From the NCBI GenBank assembly GCA_016169945.1, contig JADLSH010000216.1, positions 1,407,001 through 1,471,000 of the forward strand: a stretch of 64,000 nt of DNA, given 5' to 3'. Below the pieces are notes generated by a model. The model saw only the letters and a list, made by a program, of their open reading frames with translations, made no database searches and had not been told where the DNA came from. The position numbers were made by a program, and so were the translations under genes. Source of the DNA: Trachythela sp. YZ-2020. Taxonomy: Eukaryota; Cnidaria; Anthozoa; Malacalcyonacea; Clavulariidae. Of the stretch, positions 48,801-61,100 are shown piece by piece (the first letter of the stretch is position 1; the number at the start of each line of letters is the position of its first letter).

Positions 48801-51800
48801 TAACGCATGAATAATTAACGCATGAATAATTAACGCATGAATAATTAACGCATGAATAATTAACGCATGAATAATTAACGCATGAATAATTAACGCATGA
48901 ATAAATTAACGCATGAGTAAATTAACGCATGAATAATTAACGCATGAATAATTAACGCATGAATAATTAACGCATGAATAAATTAACGCATGAGTAAATT
49001 AACGCATGAATAATTAACGCATGAATAATTAACGCATGAATAATTAACGCATGAATAAATTAACGCATGAATAATTAACGCATGAATAATTAACGCATGA
49101 ATAATTAACGCATGAATAATTAACGCATGAATAATTAACGCATGAATAATTAACGCATGAATAAATTAACGCATGAATAAATTAACGCATGAGTAAATTA
49201 ACGCATGAATGATTAACGCATGAATAATTAACGCATGAATAATTAACGCATGAATAAATTAACGCATGAATAATTAACGCATGAATAATTAACGCATGAA
49301 TAATTAACGCATGAATAATTAACGCATGAATAATTAACGCATGAATAATTAACGCATGAATAATTAACGCATGAATAATTAACGCATGAATAATTAACGC
49401 ATGAATAATTAACGCATGAATAATTAACGCATGAATAAATTAACGCATGAATAATTAACGCATGAGTAAATTAACGCATGAATAATTAACGCATGAATAA
49501 TTAACGCATGAATAATTAACGCATGAATAAATTAACGCATGAGTAAATTAACGCATGAATGATCAACGCATGAATGATTAATGCATGAATGATTAACGCA
49601 TGAATGATTAACGCATGAATAATTAACGCGTGAATAATCAACGCATGAATAATTAACGCATGAATAATCAACGCATGAGTAAATTAACGCATGAATAATT
49701 AACGCATGAATAATTAACGCATGAAAAATTAAAGCATGAGTAAATTAACGCATGAATAATTAACGCATGAGTAAATTAACGCATGAATAATTAACGCATG
49801 AATAATTAACGCATGAATAAATTAACGCATGAGTAAATTAACGCATGAATGATCAACGCATGAATGATTAATGCATGAATGATTAACGCATGAATAATTA
49901 ACGCATGAATAATTAACGCATGAATAATTAACGCATGAATAATTAACGCATGAATAATTAACGCATGAATAATTAACGCATGAATAAATTAACGCATGAA
50001 TAATTAACGCATGAATAATTAACGCATGAATAATTAACGCATGAATAATTAACGCATGAATAATTAACGCATGAATAATTAACGCATGAATAATTAACGC
50101 ATGAATAATTAACGCATGAATAATTAACGCATGAATAAATTAACGCATGAGTAAATTAAAGCATGATAAATTAACGCATGAATGATTAACGCATGAATAA
50201 ATTAACGCATGACTGATTAACGCATGAATAATTAACGCGTGAATAATTAACGCATGAATAATTAACGCATGAATAAATTAACGCATCAGTAAATTAACGC
50301 ATGAGTAAATTAACGCATGAATAATTAACGCATGAATAATTAACGCATGAATAAATTAACGCATGAGTAAATTAACGCATGATAAATTAACGCATGAATA
50401 ATTAACGCATGAATAATTAACGCATGAATAATTAACGCATGAATAATTAACGCATGAATAAATTAACGCATGAATAAATTAACGCATGAATAATTAACGC
50501 ATGAATAATTAACGCATGAATAATTAACGCATGAATAATTAACGCATGAATAATTAACGCATGAATAATTAACGCATGAATAATTAACGCATGAATAATT
50601 AACGCATGAATAATTAACGCATGAATAATTAACGCATGAATAATTAACGCATGAATAATTAACGCATGAGTAAATTAACGCATGAATAATTAACGCATGA
50701 ATAATTAACGCATGAATAAATTAACGCATGAATAAATTAACGCATGAATAAATTAACGCATGAATGATCAACGCATGAATGATTAACGCATGAATGATTA
50801 ACGCATGAATGATTAACGCATGAATAATTAACGCATGAATAATTAACGCATGAATAATTAACGCATGAATAATTAACGCATGAGTAAATTAACGCATGAA
50901 TAATTAACGCATGAATAATTAACGCATGAATAATTAACGCATGAATAATTAACGCATGAATAATTAACGCATGAATAATTAACGCATGAGTAAATTAACG
51001 CATGAATAATTAACGCATGAATAATTAACGCATGAATAATTAACGCATGAATAATTAACGCATGAATAATTAACGCATGAATAATTAACGCATGAATAAT
51101 TAACGCATGAATAAATTAACGCATGAATAATTAACGCATGAATAATTAACGCATGAATAATTAACGCATGAATAATTAACGCATGAATAATTAACGCATG
51201 AATAATAAACGCATGAATAATTAACGCATGATTGATTAACGCATGAATAATTAACGCATGAATAATTAACGCATGAGTAAATTAACGCATGAATAATTAA
51301 CGCATGAATAATTAACGCATGAATAATTAACGCATGAATAATTAACGCATGAATAATTAACGCATGAATAATTAACGCATGAATAATTAACGCATGAATA
51401 ATAACGCGTGAATAATTAACGCATCAATGATTAACGCATGAATAATTAACGCATGAATAAATTAACGCATGAGTAAATTAACGCATGAATAATTAACGCA
51501 TGAATAATTAACGCATGAATAATTAACGCATGAATAATTAACGCATGAATAATTAACGCATGAATAATTAACGCATGAATAAATTAACGCATGAATAATT
51601 AACGCATGAATAATTAACGCATGAATAATTAACGCATGAATAATTAACGCATGAATAATTAACGCATGAATAATTAACGCATGAATAATTAACGCGTGAA
51701 TAATTAACGCATGAATAATTAACGCATGAATAATTAACGCATGAATAATTAACGCATGAGTAAATTAACGCATGAATAATTAACGCATGAATAATTAACG

Positions 51801-52150
51801 CATGAATAATTAACGCATGAATAATTAACGCATGAATAATTAACGCATGAATAAATTAACGCATGAGTAAATTAACGCATGAATGATTAACGCATGAATA
51901 ATTAACGCATGAATAAATTAACGCATGAGTAAATTAACGCATGAATAATTAACGCATGAATAATTAACGCATGAATAATTAACGCATGAATAATTAACGC
52001 ATGAATAATTAACGCATGAATAAATTAACGCATGAATAAATTAACGCATGAATAAATTAACGCATGAATGATTAACGCATGAATAATTAACGCGTGAATA
52101 ATTAACGCATGAATAATTAACGCATGAATAATTAACGCATGAGTAAATTA
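36759..52150 (-). repeat. Satellite C', right array (reversed 15-bp unit)
   Basis: About 1000 copies of the reverse complement of satellite C, reading CGCATGAATAATTAA on the + strand with 16-bp forms CGCATGAATAAATTAA and CGCATGAGTAAATTAA. At 15.4 kb it is 5.5 kb longer than C. It carries the same rare variants as C in reversed order: GATCAACGCATG followed by ATTAATGCATG (42318, 43920, 49560, 49855), GAAAAATTAAAGCATGAG (41573, 43793, 44083, 49723) and AAATCATGATAAATT (47120, 47393). Long runs of the pure 15-bp unit are commoner than in C. It passes into A' at GTAAATTAAAGGAAATAAAA with no B array and no reversed patch. Confidence 0.98.
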
Positions 52151-55100
52151 AAGGAAATAAAACACTAAAAAACAAGGAATTCTTGGAAAAAAAGGAAATA
52201 AAACACTAAAAAACAAGGAATTCTTGGAAAAAAAGGAAATAAAACACTAAAAAACAAGGAATTCTTGGAAAAAAGGAAATATAACACAAAAAACAAGGAA
52301 TTCTTGGAAAAAAAGGAAATAAAACACTAAAAAACAAGGAATTCTTGGAAAAAAAGGAAATAAAACACTAAAAAACAAGGAATTCTTGGAAAAAAAGGAA
52401 ATAAAACACTAAAAAACAAGGAATTCTTGGAAAAAAGGAAATAAAACACTAAAAACAAGGAATTCTTGCAAAAAAAAGGAAATAAAACACTAAAAACAAG
52501 GAATTCTTGGAAAAAAAGGAAATAAAACACTAAAAACAAGGAATTCTTGGAAAAAAAGGAAATAAAACACTAAAAAACAAGGAATTCTAGGAAAAAAAGG
52601 AAATATAACACAAAAAACAAGGAATTCTTGGAAAAAAACGAAATATAACACAAAAAACAAGGAATTCTTGGGAAAAAGGAAATAAAACACTAAAAAACAA
52701 GGAATTCTTGGAAAAAAAGGAAATAAAACACTAAAAACAGGAATTCTTGGAAAAAAGGAAATAAAACACTAAAAAACAAGGAATTCTTGGAAAAAAGGAA
52801 ATATAACACAAAAAACAAGGAATTCTTGGAAAAAAAGGAAATAAAACACAAAAAACAAGGAATTCTTGGAAAAAGGAAATAAAACACTAAAAACAAGGAA
52901 TTCTTGAAAAAGGAAATAAAACACTAAAAACAAGGAATTCTTGGAAAAAGGAAATAAAACACAAAAAACAAGGAATTCTTGGAAAAAAGGAAATATAACA
53001 CAAAAAACAAGGAATTCTTGGAAAAAAAGGAAATAAAACACTAAAAAACAAGGAATTCTTGGAAAAAAAGGAAATAAAACACTAAAAAACAAGGAATTCT
53101 TGGAAAAAAGGAAATAAAACACTAAAAAACAAGGAATTCTTGGAAAAAAAGGAAATAAAACACTAAAAAACAAGGAATTCTTGGAAAAAAAGGAAATAAA
53201 ACACTAAAAAACAAGGAATTCTTGGAAAAAAAGGAAATAAAACACTAAAAAACAAGGAATTCTTGGAAAAAAAGGAAATAAAACACTAAAAAACAAGGAA
53301 TTCTTGGAAAAAAAGGAAATATAACACAAAAAACAAGGAATTCTTGGGAAAAAAGGAAATAAAACACTAAAAAACAAGGAATTCTTGGAAAAAAGGAAAT
53401 AAAACACTAAAAAACAAGGAATTCTTGGAAAAAAAGGAAATAAAACACTAAAAAACAAGGAATTCTTGGAAAAAGGAAATAAAACACTAAAAAACAAGGA
53501 ATTCTGGAAAAAGGAAATAAAACAAGGAATTCTTGAAAAAGGAAATATAACACAAAAAACAAGGAATTCTTGGGAAAAAATGAAATAAAACACTAAAAAA
53601 CAAGGAATTCTTGGAAAAAAAGGAAATATAACACAAAAAACAAGGAATTCTTGGAAAAAAGGAAATAAAACACAAAAAACAAGGAATTCTTGGAAAAAAG
53701 GAAATATAACACGAAAAACAAGGAATTCTTGGGAAAAAAGGAAATAAAACACTAAAAAACAAGGAATTCTTGGAAAAAAAGGAAATATAACACAAAAAAC
53801 AAGGAATTCTTGGAAAAAAAGGAAATAAAACACTAAAAAACAAGGAATTCTTGGAAAAAAAGGAAATAAAACACTAAAAAACAAGGAATTCTTGGAAAAA
53901 AAGGAAATAAAACACTAAAAAACAAGGAATTCTTGGAAAAAAAGGAAATAAAACACTAAAAAACAAGGAATTCTTGGAAAAAAGGAAATAAAACACTAAA
54001 AAACAAGGAATTCTTGGAAAAAAAGGAAATAAAACACTAAAAAACAAGGAATTCTTGGAAAAAAAGGAAATAAAACACTAAAAAACAAGGAATTCTTGGA
54101 AAAAAAGGAAATAAAACACTAAAATACAAGGAATTATTGGAAAAAAAGGAAATAAAACACTAAAAAACAAGGAATTCTTGGAAAAAAGCAAATAAAACAC
54201 TAAAAAACAAGGAATTCTTGGAAGAAAAGGAAATAAAACACTAAAAAACAAGGAATTCTTGGAAAAAAGGAAATAAAACACTAAAAAACAAGGAATTCTT
54301 GGAAGAAAAGGAAATAAAACACTAAAATACAAGGAATTATTGGAAAAAAAGGAAATAAAACACTAAAATACAAGGAATTATTGGAAAAAAAGGAAATAAA
54401 ACACTAAAAAACAAGGAATTCTTGGAAAAAAAGGAAATAAAACACTAAAAAACAAGGAATTCTTGGAAAAAAGCAAATAAAACACTAAAAAACAAGGAAT
54501 TCTTGGAAGAAAAGGAAATAAAACACTAAAAAACAAGGAATTCTTGGAAAAAAAGGAAATAAAACACTAAAAAACAAGGAATTCTTGGAAAAAAAGGAAA
54601 TAAAACACTAAAAAACAAGGAATTCTTGGAAAAAAAGGAAATAAAACACTAAAAAACAAGGAATTCTTGGAAAAAAAGGAAATAAAACACTAAAAAACAA
54701 GGAATTCTTGGAAAAAAAGGAAATAAAACACTAAAAAACAAGGAATTCTTGGAAAAAAAGGAAATAAAACAGGGAATTCTTGAAAAAAAGGAAATAAAAC
54801 ACTAAAAAACAAGGAATTCTAGGAAAAAACGAAATAAAACACAAAAAAAAACAAGGAATTCTTGGAAAAAAAGGAAATAAAACACTAAAAAACAAGGAAT
54901 TCTTGGAAAAAAAGGAAATAAAACACTAAAAAACAAGGAATTCTTGGAAAAAAAGGAAATAAAACACTAAAAAACAAGGAATTCTTGGAAAAAAAGGAAA
55001 TAAAACACTAAAAAACAAGGAATTCTTGGAAGAAAAGGAAATAAAACACTAAAATACAAGGAATTATTGGAAAAAAAGGAAATAAAACACTAAAATACAA

Positions 55101-58100
55101 GGAATTATTGGAAAAAAAGGAAATAAAACACTAAAAAACAAGGAATTCTTGGAAAAAAGGAAATAAAACACTAAAAAACAAGGAATTCTTGGAAAAAGGA
55201 AATAAAACACTAAAAAACAAGGAATTCTTGGAAAAAAAGGAAATAAAACACTAAAAAACAAGGAATTCTTGGAAGAAAAGGAAATAAAACACTAAAAAAC
55301 AAGGAATTCTTGGAAAAAAAGGAAATAAAACACTAAAAAACAAGGAATTCTTGGAAAAAAGGAAATAAAACACTAAAAAACAAGGAATTCTTGGAAAAAA
55401 AGGAAATAAAACACTAAAAAACAAGGAATTCTTGGAAAAAAAGGAAATAAAACACTAAAAAACAAGGAATTCTTGGAAAAAAAGGAAATAAAACACTAAA
55501 AAACAAGGAATTCTTGGAAAAAAGGAAATAAAACACTAAAAAACAAGGAATTCTTGGAAGAAAAGGAAATAAAACACTAAAAAACAAGGAATTCTTGGAA
55601 AAAAAGGAAATAAAACACTAAAATACAAGGAATTATTGGAAAAAAAGGAAATAAAACACTAAAAAACAAGGAATTCTTGGAAAAAAAGGAAATAAAACAC
55701 TAAAAAACAAGGAATTCTTGGAAGAAAAGGAAATAAAACACTAAAAAACAAGGAATTCTTGGAAAAAAGAAATAAAACACTAAAAAACAAGGAATTCTTG
55801 GAAAAAAGGAAATAAAACACTAAAAAACAAGGAATTCTTGGAAAAAAAGGAAATAAAACACTAAAAAACAAGGAATTCTTGGAAGAAAAGGAAATAAAAC
55901 ACTAAAAAACAAGGAATTCTTGGAAAAAAAGGAAATAAAACACTAAAAAACAAGGAATTCTTGGAAAAAAAGGAAATAAAACACTAAAAAACAAGGAATT
56001 CTTGGAAGAAAAGGAAATAAAACACTAAAAAACAAGGAATTCTTGGAAGAAAAGGAAATAAAACACTAAAAAACAAGGAATTCTTGGAAAAAAAGGAAAT
56101 AAAACAGGGAATTCTTGAAAAAAAGGAAATAAAACACTAAAAAACAAGGAATTCTAGGAAAAAACGAAATAAAACACAAAAAAACAAGGAATTCTTGGAA
56201 AAAAAGGAAATAAAACACTAAAAAACAAGGAATTCTTGGAAAAAAGCAAATAAAACACTAAAAAACAAGGAATTCTTGGAAGAAAAGGAAATAAAACACT
56301 AAAAAACAAGGAATTCTTGGAAGAAAAGGAAATAAAACAGGGAATTATTGGAAAAAAAGGAAATAAAACACTAAAAAACAAGGAATTCTTGGAAAAAAAG
56401 GAAATAAAACACTAAAAAACAAGGAATTCTTGGAAGAAAAGGAAATAAAACACTAAAAAACAAGGAATTCTTGGAAAAAAAGGAAATAAAACACTAAAAT
56501 ACAAGGAATTATTGGAAAAAAAGGAAATAAAACACTAAAATACAAGGAATTATTGGAAAAAAAGGAAATAAAACACTAAAAAACAAGGAATTCTTGGAAA
56601 AAAAGGAAATAAAACACTAAAAAACAAGGAATTCTTGGAAAAAAGCAAATAAAACACTAAAAAACAAGGAATTCTTGGAAGAAAAGGAAATAAAACACTA
56701 AAAAACAAGGAATTCTTGGAAAAAAAGGAAATAAAACACTAAAAAACAAGGAATTCTTGGAAAAAAAGGAAATAAAACACTAAAAAACAAGGAATTCTTG
56801 GAAAAAAAGGAAATAAAACACTAAAAAACAAGGAATTCTTGGAAAAAAGGAAATAAAACACTAAAAAACAAGGAATTCTTGGAAAAAAAGGAAATAAAAC
56901 ACTAAAAAACAAGGAATTCTTGGAAAAAAAGGAAATAAAACACTAAAAAACAAGGAATTCTTGGAAGAAAAGGAAATAAAACACTAAAAAACAAGGAATT
57001 CTTGGAAAAAAAGGAAATAAAACACTAAAAAACAAGGAATTCTTGGAAAAAAAGGAAATAAAACACTAAAATACAAGGAATTCTTGGAAAAAAAGGAAAT
57101 AAAACACTAAAAAACAAGGAATTCTTGGAAAAAAAGGAAATAAAACACTAAAAACAAGGAATTCTTGGAAAAAAAGGAAATAAAACACTAAAAAACAAGG
57201 AATTCTTGGAAAAAAAGGAAATAAAACACTAAAAAACAAGGAATTCTTGGAAAAAAGGAAATAAAACACTAAAAAACAAGGAATTCTTGGAAGAAAAGGA
57301 AATAAAACACTAAAAAACAAGGAATTCTTGGAAAAAAGGAAATAAAACACTAAAAAACAAGGAATTCTTGGAAAAAAAGGAAATATAACACAAAAAACAA
57401 GGAATTCTTGGAAAAAAAGGAAATAAAACACTAAAAAACAAGGAATTCTTGGAAAAAGGAAATAAAACACTAAAAAACAAGGAATTCTTGGAAAAAAAGG
57501 AAATAAAACACTAAAAAACAAGGAATTCTTGGAAAAAAAGGAAATAAAACAGGGAATTCTTGAAAAAAAGGAAATAAAACACTAAAAAACAAGGAATTCT
57601 AGGAAAAAACGAAATAAAACACTAAAAAACAAGGAATTCTTGGAAAAAAAGGAAATAAAACACTAAAAAACAAGGAATTCTTGGAAAAAAAGGAAATATA
57701 ACACAAAAAACAAGGAATTCTTGGAAAAAAGGAAATAAAACACTAAAAAACAAGGAATTCTTGGAAAAAAAGGAAATAAAACACTAAAAAACAAGGAATT
57801 CTTGGAAAAAAGGAAATAAAACACTAAAAAACAAGGAATTCTTGGAAGAAAAGGAAATAAAACACTAAAATACAAGGAATTATTGGAAAAAAAGGAAATA
57901 AAACACTAAAAAACAAGGAATTCTTGGAAAAAAAGGAAATAAAACACTAAAAAACAAGGAATTCTTGGAAGAAAAGGAAATAAAACACTAAAAACAAGGA
58001 ATTCTTGGAAAAAGAGAAATAAAACACTAAAAACAAGGAATTCTTGGAAAAAGGAAATAAAACACTAAAAACAAGGAATTCTTGAAAAAAAGGAAATAAA

Positions 58101-61100
58101 ACACTAAAAACAAGGAATTCTTGGAAAAAGGAAATAAAACACAAAAAACAAGGAATTCTTGGAAAAAAGGAAATAAAACACTAAAAACAAGGAATTCTTG
58201 GAAAAAGGAAATAAAACACTAAAACCAAGGAATTCTTGGAAAAAGGAAATAAAACACTAAAAAACAAGGAATTCTTGGAAAAAAAGGAAATAAAACACTA
58301 AAATACAAGGAATTATTGGAAAAAAAGGAAATAAAACACTAAAAAACAAGGAATTCTTGGAAAAAAAGGAAATAAAACACTAAAAAACAAGGAATTCTTG
58401 GAAAAAAGGAAATAAAACACTAAAAAACAAGGAATTCTTGGAAAAAAAGGAAATAAAACACTAAAAAACAAGGAATTCTTGGAAAAAAAGGAAATAAAAC
58501 ACTAAAAAACAAGGAATTCTTGGAAAAAAAGGAAATAAAACACTAAAAAACAAGGAATTCTTGGAAAAAAAGGAAATAAAACACTAAAAAACAAGGAATT
58601 CTTGGAAAAAAAGGAAATATAACACAAAAAACAAGGAATTCTTGGAAAAAAAGGAAATATAACACAAAAAACAAGGAATTCTGGAAAAAAAGGAAATAAA
58701 ACACTAAAAAACAAGGAATTCTTGGAAAAAGGAAATAAAACACTAAAAAACAAGGAATTCTTGGAAAAAAAGGAAATAAAACACTAAAAAACAAGGAATT
58801 CTTGGAAAAAAAGGAAATAAAACAGGGAATTCTTGAAAAAAAGGAAATAAAACACTAAAAAACAAGGAATTCTAGGAAAAAACGAAATAAAACACAAAAA
58901 AAAACAAGGAATTCTTGGAAAAAAAGGAAATAAAACACTAAAAAACAAGGAATTCTTGGAAAAAAAGGAAATAAAACACTAAAAAACAAGGAATTCTTGG
59001 AAGAAAAGGAAATAAAACACTAAAAAACAAGGAATTCTTGGAAAAAAAGGAAATAAAACACTAAAAAACAAGGAATTCTTGGAAAAAAGGAAATAAAACA
59101 CTAAAAAACAAGGAATTCTTGGAAAAAAGGAAATAAAACACTAAAAAACAAGGAATTCTTGGAAAAAAAGGAAATAAAACACTAAAAAACAAGGAATTAT
59201 TGGAAAAAAAGGAAATAAAACACTAAAAAACAAGGAATTCTTGGAAAAAAAGGAAATAAAACACTAAAAAACAAGGAATTCTTGGAAAAAAGGAAATAAA
59301 ACACTAAAAAACAAGGAATTCTTGGAAAAAAAGGAAATAAAACACTAAAAAACAAGGAATTCTTGGAAGAAAAGGAAATAAAACACTAAAAAACAAGGAA
59401 TTCTTGGAAAAAAAGGAAATAAAACACTAAAAACAAGGAATTCTTGGAAAAAAAGGAAATAATACACTAAAAACAAGGAATTCTTGGGAAAAAAGGAAAT
59501 AAAACACTAAAAACAAGGAATTCTTGGAAAAAGGAAATATAACACAAAAAACAAGGAATTCTTGGAAAAAAAGGAAATATAACACAAAAAACAAGGAATT
59601 CTTGGAAAAAAGGAAATAAAACACAAAAAACAAGGAATTCTTGGAAAAAAAGGAAATATAACAAAAAAAACAAGGAATTCTTGGGGAAAAAGGAAATAAA
59701 ACACTAAAAAACAAGGAATTATTGGAAAAAAAGGAAATAAAACACTAAAAAACAAGGAATTCTTGGAAAAAAAGGAAATAAAACACTAAAAAACAAGGAA
59801 TTCTTGGAAAAAAGGAAATATAACACAAAAAACAAGGAATTCTTGGAAAAAAGGAAATAAAACACTAAAAAACAAGGAATTCTTGGAAAAAAGGAAATAA
59901 AACACTAAAAAACAAGGAATTCTTGGAAAAAAAGGAAATAAAACACTAAAAAACAAGGAATTCTTGGAAAAAAAGGAAATAAAACACTAAAAAACAAGGA
60001 ATTCTTGGAAAAAAAGGAAATAAAACACTAAAAAACAAGGAATTCTTGGAAAAAAAGGAAATAAAACACTAAAAAACAAGGAATTCTTGGAAGAAAAGGA
60101 AATAAAACACTAAAAAACAAGGAATTCTTGGAAGAAAAGGAAATAAAACACTAAAAAACAAGGAATTCTTGGAAAAAAAGGAAATAAAACAGGGAATTCT
60201 TGAAAAAAAGGAAATAAAACACTAAAAAACAAGGAATTCTAGGAAAAAACGAAATAAAACACTTAAAAACAAGGAATTCTTGGAAAAAAGGAAATAAAAC
60301 ACTAAAAAACAAGGAATTCTTGGAAAAAAGCAAATAAAACACTAAAAAACAAGGAATTCTTGGAAAAAAGCAAATAAAACACTAAAAAACAAGGAATTCT
60401 TGGAAGAAAAGGAAATAAAACAGGGAATTATTGGAAAAAAAGGAAATAAAACACTAAAAAACAAGGAATTCTTGGAAAAAAAGGAAATAAAACACTAAAA
60501 AACAAGGAATTCTTGGAAGAAAAGGAAATAAAACACTAAAATACAAGGAATTATTGGAAAAAAAGGAAATAAAACACTAAAATACAAGGAATTATTGGAA
60601 AAAAAGGAAATAAAACACTAAAAAACAAGGAATTCTTGGAAAAAAAGGAAATAAAACACTAAAAAACAAGGAATTCTTGGAAAAAAAGGAAATAAAACAC
60701 TAAAAAACAAGGAATTCTTGGAAAAAAGCAAATAAAACACTAAAAAACAAGGAATTCTTGGAAGAAAAGGAAATAAAACACTAAAAAACAAGGAATTCTT
60801 GGAAAAAAAGGAAATAAAACACTAAAAAACAAGGAATTCTTGGAAAAAAGGAAATAAAACACTAAAAAACAAGGAATTCTTGGAAAAAAAGGAAATAAAA
60901 CACTAAAAAACAAGGAAGTCTTGGAAAAAGGAAATAAAACACTAAAAACAAGGAATTCTTGGAAAAAGGAAATAAAACACTAAAAACAAGGAATTCTTGG
61001 AAAAAGGAAATAAAACACTAAAAACAAGGAATTCTTGGAAAAAGGAAATAAAACACTAAAAACAAGGAATTCTTGGAAAAAGGAAATAAAACACTAAAAA

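Noticed and set aside
53204..53884. 226-codon open frame on the minus strand, the longest in the window
   Set aside because: It lies entirely in satellite A' and spells reiterated FLVFYFLF / PRIPCF words. It has no conserved start context, and similar frames occur all along A and A'. Frame length follows from the stop-poor repeat.
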